A DNA stretch of 64,000 bases from Mucilaginibacter jinjuensis (GTDB lineage: Bacteria > Bacteroidota > Bacteroidia > Sphingobacteriales > Sphingobacteriaceae): NCBI RefSeq assembly GCF_028596025.1, contig NZ_CP117167.1:2294001-2358000 (forward strand), in the 5' to 3' direction. Shown here piece after piece: positions 28,447 to 35,642 of this stretch. Each line of letters begins with the position of its first letter. Within the stretch, counting starts at the first letter, position 1. Made by a program: the position numbers and the translations under genes. The notes beneath the pieces were generated by a model. That model was not told the DNA's origin. It saw only the letters and a list, made by a program, of their open reading frames with translations, and searched no databases.

Positions 28447-29217
28447 ATGAACACTCAAAATGCTGAATTTTTGAAAAAAAGCTTGTTCAACCTCGGCTTT
28501 GGGGATACCCTGAATGCACATTTGGACAAAGCAATGAATGCGAAGGAAAAAGAATTTACTTTAGGCGTTCAGCATCAGTTTAACCAGAAAACGGTTGACT
28601 ATACTTTGCATTTTAAGGCTGGCGATAACCAGGACATGTATTTTTTTAACAAATACGATGCAACCATCAACCATAAAGATGATCCGGCAAAAAATATCGA
28701 CCAAACGTTTTTTATTAATAAAGGAAGCGGCATAACAGCCAAAGAAGCCTTCAACCTGATGGAGGGCCGCGCCGTTCACAAACAGCTTTACAATTTAGAG
28801 GGGCAAAAATACCAGGCCTGGTTGACGCTGGATGATAAGAACCTGACCGATAACGGCAATAAAAAAATCAAACATTACCACGAAAATTACGGCTTCGATC
28901 TCGAAAAGGTAATTGCCGGAAAGGGTATCAAAGAACTGCAGGACCCAAAAGCGAAAGAAGAATTGATGTACTCTTTGAAGAAAGGCAATACCCAACAAAT
29001 CACCGTAACAGAAGACGGCAATCAATTCAAATATTTTATTGCCGCAAATCCTCAATTTAAGACCATTGACCTTTTTGATGACAAGATGAAAAAGCTTAAA
29101 CGGGAGGTATTACTGCAGCCCGAAACTAAAACGAACAACCGCATTAAAGCAGGTGAGCAGCACAAGGAGGATGCTGCTGTAAAAGAGCAATCACGTAAAG
29201 CCAAGGTCCATGTTTAA
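28447..29217 (+). CDS. DUF3945-like mobile-element protein
   Basis: 256 residues, soluble, highly charged. It contains NLMEGRAVHKQLYNLEGQKY, HENYGFDLEKVIAGKGIKEL and ANPQFKTIDLFDDKMKKL, which match the repeat unit found in Bacteroidota DUF3945-type proteins of plasmids and conjugative elements. Its molecular role is not known; related domains occur fused to topoisomerase-like proteins. It is followed by a strong terminator hairpin, marking the end of the tra operon. Confidence 0.7.
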   Translation: MNTQNAEFLKKSLFNLGFGDTLNAHLDKAMNAKEKEFTLGVQHQFNQKTVDYTLHFKAGDNQDMYFFNKYDATINHKDDPAKNIDQTFFINKGSGITAKEAFNLMEGRAVHKQLYNLEGQKYQAWLTLDDKNLTDNGNKKIKHYHENYGFDLEKVIAGKGIKELQDPKAKEELMYSLKKGNTQQITVTEDGNQFKYFIAANPQFKTIDLFDDKMKKLKREVLLQPETKTNNRIKAGEQHKEDAAVKEQSRKAKVHV

Positions 29218-29226
29218 ACAAATCCT

Positions 29227-29253
29227 GAAACAGGTCAATTGCTGACCTGTTTC
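29227..29253 (+). terminator. Rho-independent terminator of the tra operon
   Basis: A perfect 11-bp stem (GAAACAGGTCA / TGACCTGTTTC) with a 5-base loop directly followed by TTTCT, 9 bp after the stop of the DUF3945-like gene. Confidence 0.8.
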
Positions 29254-29270
29254 TTTCTAAAATTGAAACC

Positions 29271-29741
29271 ATGGGAACTCAAACTAAAAAATATAATCCA
29301 CTCAGGAGTATAAGTGAGCAGCAATGGCTGAAGTTAATTAAACTGCTTACAGAAAATGTTTTAGCATTAAATAGCAGGAGGCTTTCAAAAATAGAACTTT
29401 TGTATGCCGATGGCGGACATTATCCTGCCGCTTATTTTCGTTTAACAAGTGTTTTGGATGAACAGATTGATAAAGATTCAAAAAAAGAAGTTTCAGGATT
29501 TGTATTCGGTTTTAACAATGAATGGGATGATGACGTTTACATTCACCCCTTAACCGCACAAGGTTACCAGGAAGACTGGTTAGTAGAAAATGGAATCACA
29601 TCTTTTTTTACTTACCATGAGGTGGGTGTAAGTAAACTGCATAAATTTCTCGATCAGGAATTAAGGATTTGGAACGCGAACCAAAGTGTAAATGTTTGGG
29701 AAGGGATTATTAATGAATGGCGTTTATTATGGCAAGAATAA
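29271..29741 (+). CDS. Hypothetical soluble protein
   Basis: 156 residues, no signal or membrane helix. Aromatic- and acid-rich (GFVFGFNNEWDDDVYIHPLT; FFTYHEVGVSKLHKFLDQEL). I do not recognise a family. It starts 18 bp after the tra terminator, so it may be a separate transcription unit. The clean frame and ATG preceded by TTGAAACC support a real gene. Confidence 0.65.
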   Translation: MGTQTKKYNPLRSISEQQWLKLIKLLTENVLALNSRRLSKIELLYADGGHYPAAYFRLTSVLDEQIDKDSKKEVSGFVFGFNNEWDDDVYIHPLTAQGYQEDWLVENGITSFFTYHEVGVSKLHKFLDQELRIWNANQSVNVWEGIINEWRLLWQE

Positions 29742-29794
29742 TTCAATCCTAAATCACTTTAAAAATCAGGGTATTATATATGTTCGTAAAACAG

Positions 29795-30070
29795 TTATTC
29801 GAAAAGTTGCTGTCCTCCGGTATAATAGGTTTTGCGTTTATCGATTTCAGCTTTTAGGATAGGCTCACCGGAAGGTGTAAGGTCATGTTTGGGCCGGTGG
29901 ACCTGAAGAAAATCACGCTCCTTCTCGGTAATGGTATCAGGGAAGTTTTTAAAAATGTGATTTTCTGCGGCTGTAAGAACTTTTTCGATAGCTTTCGAAA
30001 GCACATCGATCATCTTCTCCGGAATTTTGTCAGGTTTGGGGTCTTCGCGGTAATATGACTGCTTCCCCTT
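29795..30070 (-). pseudogene. C-terminal remnant of an unidentified protein
   Basis: The frame reads KQSYYREDPKPDKIPEKMID and continues to YYTGGQQLFE, a charged helical tail that looks like a genuine protein C-terminus. Upstream it meets a stop at 30071-30073 inside sequence that belongs, in another frame, to a small peptide gene. The parent family was not identified. An internal ATG at 30013 could allow a 72-residue product, but a truncated gene is more likely. Confidence 0.45.
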
Positions 30071-30175
30071 TCATAAAATGAGGTTAATAGGCCCCTGCTA
30101 ATATTGTCTCTGCTAATGAGGATGACCTCTGGTCTTTGCCACACTTTCTTAGGTGTAGTAGTTTTTTTTCTCCAT
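30010..30175 (-). pseudogene. W-x-x-PEVI peptide, copy 2, frameshifted at an A8 run
   Basis: Removing one base from the eight-A run (30162-30169) just after ATG 30175 gives a 54-residue peptide reading KKVWQRPEVILISRDNISRG then FYERGSSHI. This aligns with the intact peptide at 30231-30413 (KKKWHKPEVIIIAADTVNGG, FTEGGSLHI). As assembled, the ATG frame stops after eight codons. It overlaps the open frame of the remnant at 29795-30070, so one of the two must be non-coding here. Confidence 0.5.
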
Positions 30176-30230
30176 AGATCATCAAAAATCTTATCGAATT
30201 ATAGAAAATTATTTCTCAATAAATCTGTAG

Positions 30231-30413
30231 CTATGAAATGTAGCGATTGAAAGTGGCGCCACTGACCGGGATCGGGATATGATTGGGATCGTATTTATTT
30301 ATAATATGCAAAGATCCACCCTCGGTAAAAGTGGGATTATTTCCTCCGCCATTCACAGTATCTGCGGCAATTATGATAACTTCCGGCTTGTGCCATTTCT
30401 TTTTTACAGCCAT
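30231..30413 (-). CDS. Small W-x-x-PEVI leader-type peptide (60 aa)
   Basis: The peptide starts MAVKKKWHKPEVIIIAADTV and continues with a Gly/Asn-rich tail. The W-x-x-P-E-hydrophobic pattern with a Thr just before a Gly-rich segment resembles the leader motif of lasso-peptide precursors and related Bacteroidota peptides, but no lasso cyclase, RRE or leader peptidase gene is nearby. A diverged copy lies immediately downstream (30010-30175). It may be a RiPP-like precursor whose modifying genes are elsewhere or lost. Confidence 0.6.
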   Translation of the reverse strand: MAVKKKWHKPEVIIIAADTVNGGGNNPTFTEGGSLHIINKYDPNHIPIPVSGATFNRYIS

Positions 30414-30545
30414 AATCCTTTATGTATATATCAATCGATGATTTAAATTTACAAGAATCTTGCTTAGTAAGGAAATATTAATCTTTTTTAAAGATGTACT
30501 AATATAATTAGCATATTTGTGCGTAGTTAAATGAGCTAACCTGCC

Positions 30546-30845
30546 ATGTCAGTTAAACAGCAATTTAAGATCAGCTATAAGGATTTGCCGGTTGAGGTAG
30601 CGGAACACAATCTTCGCAATGGCAGGGTATTTTCCGCGGAATTTTCCGACGCATCAATTAAGCCGCTAATCATCACCATTGCACATGATTCTAATGACAA
30701 AAAATTCTGGACATCTATGCCGGAAGGACGGCAGGAACTGGCGGAGGAAATTGGCAGGCTTATTGCCGATTATATTAGAAATCACAAAGAGCCATATGTT
30801 ATTATAACGGACAAAAAGTTACCCGTACTGAGTTTATTCGATTAA
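30546..30845 (+). CDS. Hypothetical small protein
   Basis: 99 residues, soluble. It contains VKQQFKISYKDLPVEVAEHN, a charged middle, and DYIRNHKEPYVIITDKKLPV near the end. No family recognised. A good ATG and an independent terminator (30848-30865) three bases after the stop support a monocistronic gene. Confidence 0.65.
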   Translation: MSVKQQFKISYKDLPVEVAEHNLRNGRVFSAEFSDASIKPLIITIAHDSNDKKFWTSMPEGRQELAEEIGRLIADYIRNHKEPYVIITDKKLPVLSLFD

Positions 30846-30847
30846 AA

Positions 30848-30865
30848 AACCTCGAAAAAGAGGTT
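30848..30865 (+). terminator. Short terminator hairpin
   Basis: AACCTC / GAGGTT six-base stem with loop GAAAAA immediately after the stop codon of the small hypothetical gene. There is no T-run on the plus strand, but a run of A before it would give a T-run on the minus strand. Confidence 0.45.
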
Positions 30866-30909
30866 CGCCGGTATAACTTCCTAACTACTGGCGTTCATAA
30901 CGGGTTTAA

Positions 30910-31226
30910 TTTTCGCCCTGCGCGATACTTGTTCCGTCTGCAGACGGAAATGATTTTGATATTGTGCAGGCCGAATGGGGTTATGTGCCAGGTTTTGTTA
31001 AGACGCGTGCCGACGCGATTTATTTCGACTGAAGTACACGACGCTGAACTTTAAATCCGAGAACTTGTTTATGAAAGAGGATGGTACGCGTTCGATGTGG
31101 GCCGATGCCGCGAAGAACCGTCGCTGCCTTGTTTTATCTACAGGCATTGTTGAATCCCGTCATGTGCCGAAAATTGGTAAGAAGGCATCAAAAAGAAATG
31201 GACGCGCTTTTTCAGAACATGCATGA
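30910..31226 (+). pseudogene. SRAP (YedK/HMCES-like) protein remnant, frameshifted and truncated
   Basis: The first frame reads AEWGYVPGF and stops at FD near 31030. The next frame continues LKYTTLNFKSENLF and RRCLVLSTGIVESRH. These match the SRAP domain in order (WG-hydrophobic-P motif, the INARSE-like loop and the RRCL-GF-E region). One extra base in the TTTATTTCGA stretch joins the halves. The N-terminal Met-Cys catalytic start and the C-terminal third are missing. SRAP proteins shield abasic sites in single-stranded DNA, fitting the nearby Ku operon as a former repair cluster. Confidence 0.65.
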
Positions 31227-31336
31227 TAATCCGTTTAACAAAACCCTTTATAACGTATTAAGTAAGGTCAAAAGGATTAGCTTGATTGGCGTGGATGGAG
31301 TGGCTCGTGGGAGGTCTGATCAGGTATTGGCCCTGA

Positions 31337-31918
31337 TCATGCGCATGATCTCTGCCAACAAATCCGGATCGTAAATATTGCGGTTACTTCCCAATCTTCA
31401 ATGCATTCAATTTTTGCGATGGGTTCTCCATTGATTAACACGACGAAATGACCTTCCATTTGCTCCAAACAGATATCGCTTGTAATTCCGTTTTTGCCAT
31501 ATTTAAAAGTGAGCTGCCGATCTTCAGAAAATCCCTTTCTGGGAAGAATTATGCCATTTTTAATATCTTGCTTTATTCCGGCGGCATAATCCTGGATGCA
31601 GTCGACGATTTGCCATACCTCGTTTTCCTGTAACTGGTGCCCATCGTATTTCCACTCGAAAAAAGCGATGCCGCTAAAATGAAGTTCACCCAGAAAACCC
31701 GGGTTATCTTCACCCATCAATTCCATATTTTGCATGTAACGTTCACGCATAATTTCAGCTTCAGGGTCACTACGCTCAAACTCCGGAAAACCCAGATAAA
31801 GTTGGTAAGTGCCTGTAGATATTAAATCATAATCTTTTTCAATCAGCAATGGTGCTGCTTCGATGATATTCCAGGTGCCGTCTGCACGTTTGATTTGCAT
31901 ATTGATCGGGCTGGTCAT
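31337..31918 (-). CDS. Hypothetical soluble protein
   Basis: 193 residues, acidic, no signal. Features include MQIKRADGTWNIIEAAPLLI, YLGFPEFERSDPEAEIMRER, and a C-terminal strand segment (FVVLINGEPIAKIECIEDWE) reading like a small beta-domain. No family recognised. The last ~15 residues look unlike the rest and may result from a late frame change. It probably forms its own transcription unit. Confidence 0.6.
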   Translation of the reverse strand: MTSPINMQIKRADGTWNIIEAAPLLIEKDYDLISTGTYQLYLGFPEFERSDPEAEIMRERYMQNMELMGEDNPGFLGELHFSGIAFFEWKYDGHQLQENEVWQIVDCIQDYAAGIKQDIKNGIILPRKGFSEDRQLTFKYGKNGITSDICLEQMEGHFVVLINGEPIAKIECIEDWEVTAIFTIRICWQRSCA

Positions 31919-32138
31919 TGTACAAATTTAAAAAAGCCACGGAAGCTTGGGTTGCCTGTTTTAAAAAAGAAATTATATTTTAACAATTTGGTGATTAATT
32001 TAGGGCACGAATTAAGGCAAGGCGTTATTGTATTTAGATTTCCATAGCAGCCTATCATCTGTAATCATAACTTTTTCTTGGTTATCGGAAATCGCTTATC
32101 CACTAACGTAATAGGCCTATATATAAAATCTACTTTTT

Positions 32139-32413
32139 TTATTGTTGTTCAGAATTTTGAATGTGTCCGGCAATTTGTGATTGCTCATCTTCATCTAAAA
32201 AATCTCCCAAATAAGCCCATTCATATTTGTCATCCTGCTTATGTGCGAAGATGCCTATATCTATGGTTTGATCATGATTGCCGTTCAAATAAGATGCTGC
32301 AGAATCTTGTGACAGATAGGCATGCAGTTAATAGGCACCGGTATACTGCGTTTGACCGTCTTCTTTATAGAAAAAAGGTTCAATTTTTATAGGAAGTTTT
32401 GTTCCGTTTAGTA
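32139..32413 (-). pseudogene. Small conserved protein with a premature stop
   Basis: The frame reads KLPIKIEPFFYKEDGQTQYT, then an in-frame TAA (32328-32330), then LHAYLSQDSAASYLNGNHDQ, DKYEWAYLGDFLDEDEQSQI and a stop at 32139. The sequence on both sides of the stop has the amino-acid quality of a real protein, so this is a ~90-residue gene broken by one nonsense change. No start codon is obvious. Function unknown. Confidence 0.5.
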
Positions 32414-32495
32414 CGTGTTAATTCAACCGTGGATGTAGTAACCAGTATATAATTTAATTGTTAAGTAGGACACCGCCTGATTTATTTGTTTGCGT

Positions 32496-32732
32496 TCAAA
32501 CGAGGACATCAATATTTTCCAGGTAAGGCAAGGCCATGGAGGTCTGGATGGAGGCGCGAAAATGCGTAATAAGATGGGTTGAATGATGGAAAAATACTTC
32601 AACATAATAGCCGTCTACATCGTATAGATTGATATAATAATCATCAGTATGCCGCTCAGCCAGGAAATTACCTTTAAGTATCTTCTCCATTTTCTGGTAA
32701 TATCCTAAGTCGTTGAATTTAAGGACGCTCAT
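32496..32732 (-). CDS. Small hypothetical protein, paralogue of 45139-45387
   Basis: 78 residues: LKGNFLAERHTDDYYINLYD, VDGYYVEVFFHHSTHLITHF, then LPYLENIDV. It aligns in order with the protein at 45139-45387 (GKFLGDRIDGKYRVQLYSLG, FHVEVYYNQVSNEIARFHPF, VPYLQQIDL). A small beta-rich protein of unknown function that occurs twice in this window. Confidence 0.65.
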   Translation of the reverse strand: MSVLKFNDLGYYQKMEKILKGNFLAERHTDDYYINLYDVDGYYVEVFFHHSTHLITHFRASIQTSMALPYLENIDVLV

Positions 32733-32811
32733 TTGTGGAAAATTTCACCATTGACCTGCAAATCCCGTGCCTTATCTGTAAACAATAACAAAGGCATCGG
32801 GTTGTAACAAC

Positions 32812-33084
32812 ATGGAGAATTATGCGATTACGGTAAATATGGACGAAATGGTCCATCATTTTGAAGTCGGAGAATACCTGCACAATGAAGATGGCCAATG
32901 TAAATACCGCGTGTTCGAAAATGGCACTTACGTCGCCAGCTTTACGCCGGATGCACATGACTTCCTTCAGATTTGCCAAAATCCCGGCAGTATACAGGAA
33001 GAAGTATTACATCTGTTGGCAGATAAGATTGAAGCCCATCATCCGCATGGCCTAAATCATAACATCAGAAAACTGAAAATATGA
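32812..33084 (+). CDS. Small hypothetical protein leading the Ku operon
   Basis: 90 residues: YAITVNMDEMVHHFEVGEYL, CKYRVFENGTYVASFTPDAH, ending NHNIRKLKI. Soluble, no signal, no family recognised. Its stop overlaps the ATG of the Ku gene (ATGA), so the two are translationally coupled and probably functionally linked. Confidence 0.7.
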   Translation: MENYAITVNMDEMVHHFEVGEYLHNEDGQCKYRVFENGTYVASFTPDAHDFLQICQNPGSIQEEVLHLLADKIEAHHPHGLNHNIRKLKI

Positions 33085-33851
33085 GAAGTATCTGGACGGG
33101 TTCTATAGGCTTTGGTCTGGTAAGTATACCTATTAAATTATTTTCGGCGGTTCAGGAAACAAGGCTGGACCTGGATATGCTGGACAGCCGGGACCATGCG
33201 CATATCAAGTTTCAACGGGTCAACGAAAACACAAAAAAGGAAGTCCCTTATGATAAAATTGTTAAAGGCTACAAATGTGACGATGAATACGTAATTATTG
33301 AAGATGCGGATTTTGAAGCCGCTGCGCCGGAGAAAAGCAAGGTGATCGAGATTGAAAATTTCGTTGATATCGCCGCAGTAAATCCAATGTATTATGAAAC
33401 TTCTTATTATACGGCACCAGCTACCAAAAAGAATAAAGCTTATGCTTTGCTGATTGCCGCCCTGAAGAAATCGGGAAAGGCTGGCCTTGCACGATTTGTT
33501 CTGCGCAGCACGGAAAGCTTATGTGTGATCTATCCTGTCGATCACGCACTGGTGGTTACCCGCATCCGTTTTGCGCAGCAAATAAGTGAACGGGACGAAT
33601 TGGATCTGGATGAGAAAGTCGAAGTAAGTAAAAAGGAACTGGATATGGGTTTAGCGCTGATCAATCAGTATACGGAACCCATGGACCTGACCAAATATAA
33701 AGATGAATACCACGGTGAGCTGTTAAAGATTATCGAGCAAAAAGCAAAGGGGAAACGCCCGACGATTAAAAAATTAAAACCGAAAGCTGCAAAAAGCGAC
33801 GACTTATATGATCAGCTGATGAACAGTTTAACAGCAAAGAAAGGAGCATGA
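33081..33851 (+). CDS. ku: Ku, bacterial non-homologous end-joining protein
   Basis: 256 residues starting MRSIWTGSIGFGLVSIPIKL, the invariant Ku N-terminus, with FQRVNENTKKEVPYDKIVKG and the Ku-core YYTAPATKKNKAYALLIAAL, then LARFVLRSTESLCVIYPVDH. It forms a ring-shaped dimer that binds double-strand breaks and recruits ligase D. No ligD gene is in the window, so its partner must be elsewhere or absent. The start overlaps the upstream stop and its own stop overlaps the next start. The basic C-terminal tail is normal for the family. Confidence 0.97.
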   Translation: MRSIWTGSIGFGLVSIPIKLFSAVQETRLDLDMLDSRDHAHIKFQRVNENTKKEVPYDKIVKGYKCDDEYVIIEDADFEAAAPEKSKVIEIENFVDIAAVNPMYYETSYYTAPATKKNKAYALLIAALKKSGKAGLARFVLRSTESLCVIYPVDHALVVTRIRFAQQISERDELDLDEKVEVSKKELDMGLALINQYTEPMDLTKYKDEYHGELLKIIEQKAKGKRPTIKKLKPKAAKSDDLYDQLMNSLTAKKGA

Positions 33852-34225
33852 TGACTAAGCCCGTGCAAACAAGTATTCCGCAGGCAGACGGAAGCGATCG
33901 GTATGTGATTATCGAACCTGTAGTACGAAATGATGGAAACCAGAGTTCATATGCCACCGGGATTTTTAAGATTTATAGAGACACTTTCGGAGATGATATA
34001 ACAATTATTTCTAATTCTGGACAATACGGGAAGCCTGAGGATAGATTACCGGATCGTTACAACCCGGACTATCTGGGAAAATTTGTTTTCAAAGATGTAG
34101 ATAGTATGCATTTTGAGGGTAACGTATTAAGTCCAACGGAACAGGTGCATCTTGCTGTGTTTATCGGGAGTTATGAGGAATGTAATGCGGAACATTCTAC
34201 ATCTATCATTGTTGATCTATTATGA
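33848..34225 (+). CDS. Hypothetical protein in the Ku operon
   Basis: 125 residues, soluble, acidic: YVIIEPVVRNDGNQSSYATG, GKPEDRLPDRYNPDYLGKFV, then EGNVLSPTEQVHLAVFIGSY. No family recognised. ATGA overlaps with the Ku gene on one side and the YtxH-like gene on the other show it is a coupled member of the operon. Confidence 0.7.
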   Translation: MMTKPVQTSIPQADGSDRYVIIEPVVRNDGNQSSYATGIFKIYRDTFGDDITIISNSGQYGKPEDRLPDRYNPDYLGKFVFKDVDSMHFEGNVLSPTEQVHLAVFIGSYEECNAEHSTSIIVDLL

Positions 34226-34467
34226 AAAATCCATTCGAAAAAGAAGATCATACCGGTTTAATTGTTGGTATAGCATTCGGAGTTGCAGCCGGCATAGGCC
34301 TGGGTTGGTTATACCTAACGGAAAGTGGTGCCACCTCCCGCAGGCAGATCCGAGATAAGTTTAAAGAAGGAATCAGCGACACAGTAGCAGACTTAATCGA
34401 TAAAAAGACCTTTATTCCCAAAAAGTTCGCTAAAGTGGCGACGGATGCAGTTATCAAAAAGAAATAA
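34222..34467 (+). CDS. YtxH-like small membrane protein
   Basis: 81 residues: one Gly-rich transmembrane helix (LIVGIAFGVAAGIGLGWLYL), then a basic amphipathic segment (TSRRQIRDKFKEGISDTVAD). The layout is that of YtxH-domain stress proteins common in Bacteroidota. Coupled to the gene upstream by overlap; 3 bp before the lipocalin gene. Confidence 0.75.
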   Translation: MKNPFEKEDHTGLIVGIAFGVAAGIGLGWLYLTESGATSRRQIRDKFKEGISDTVADLIDKKTFIPKKFAKVATDAVIKKK

Positions 34468-34470
34468 CAG

Positions 34471-35039
34471 ATGAAAAAGGAAAAGTCCTTAATTGCAATA
34501 GCTGCTGCTGCTGGTATTGCGGGGATTGCTTATGCACTTTGGCCCGAATCTAAAATTCCGTCGGGCGCCATTGTTGACCCCTTTGACAAGGATCGCTATA
34601 TGGGAAAATGGCATGAAGTGGCACGGCTTCCCAACCTGATCGAAAAGGATTTGCGGGATTTAACTGAAGATTATACGCCAAACGATGACGGTACGATCAA
34701 GGTAGTAACACGCGCTTTTAATTCGGCAAAGAATAAACCGGTTGAAGCCACGGGAACCATCAAATTTAAAAGGGCCAAACGCGTGGCCAGTTGGAGGTAG
34801 CTTATTTTCTTCCGATATACCTCGATTATAACATTCTGGATATAGACGATCATTATCAGTACGCCATGGTTTCAGGTAGCGGCTTGGGTTATTTGTGGTT
34901 GTTATCCCGGGAAAGCAGTATGCCGGAGGAAATGAAAAGACGTTTTTTGGATAAAGCGACTGCCTTAGGTTTCGATATCGAAATGGAATGCCTTTCTACT
35001 TTTGCTCCTTTGGTTGCCATGGTTTCCTGGGTTAAATGA
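34471..35039 (+). pseudogene. Bacterial lipocalin (Blc-like), frameshifted
   Basis: The first frame encodes a signal/anchor helix and the lipocalin GxW motif (FDKDRYMGKWHEVARLPN) plus YTPNDDGTIKVVTRAFN, then stops at 34800. The other frame continues VAYFLPIYLDYNILDIDDHY, YAMVSGSGLGYLWLLSRESS and the family C-terminus. One extra G at GTGGCC (34785-34786) restores an uninterrupted ~189-residue lipocalin. Blc-type lipocalins bind lipids in the outer membrane or periplasm. Confidence 0.8.
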
Positions 35040-35642
35040 TTTTTAATGATAACAACAAAGGATTGCTTGGGTTTTATTTTGTTAACGCGGGTAGGGTATG
35101 ACTTGCCAAAAATGCTGTTAGAAATCCATAGTTATTATTTTACACGCGGTTAAGCAGGTGAACCTCCATGGCGCGTTGCCGCGCGTATCATAAAGGCTCA
35201 CCAGCTTAACGCGCAGGCGCAACAGCCCAAAGTTTGACGGCGACTGCTTCGCCCGAACAGGGATAGCCCGACTGCGTCTGGGCAAATCCTGTTCTCCGCG
35301 CCGCCAAACCACGGGTAGTTTTCCGGTTGTTTGATAAAGGGTGTGTATTCATTTAGATAGGTTTTTTTTAGGTAGCTTTTGAATTTTAGATATAGGTATT
35401 TCGACATTCCTCATTCTCCTACCTTGGTCATGACAAAAACCTGTCAATTGCGGTAACACAACTGCAGCTGAAAATTTACCGGTTCACCTTCAGCATATCT
35501 AAGCTCCTAATGGAAGAGGTAATCAGCCTTCCTTTATTCTCAATTTTTGTATTGATAAAAGCTCATAATTGCCAGAACGTCTTAGTTATAGATTTAAATT
35601 GTTATTTTAGAGAGACACTTTTTAACCATTAACAATAAACCT
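35040..35642. other. Intergenic region with a GC-rich structured segment
   Basis: No coding frame supported. Positions ~35118-35315 are far more GC-rich than their surroundings. They contain a nested hairpin, AACAGGGAT / ATCCTGTT enclosing GCCC / GGGC (about 35255-35294), and GCGCG-rich arms around 35165-35220. This could be a structured RNA or a dispersed palindromic element. The promoter of the beta-helix gene must lie near its right end. Confidence 0.45.

Noticed and set aside
31081-31374. 97-codon plus-strand frame
   Set aside because: Overlaps the SRAP remnant in another frame and lacks family resemblance.
32078-32392. 104-codon plus-strand frame
   Set aside because: Antisense to a minus-strand gene remnant whose translation is clearly more protein-like.
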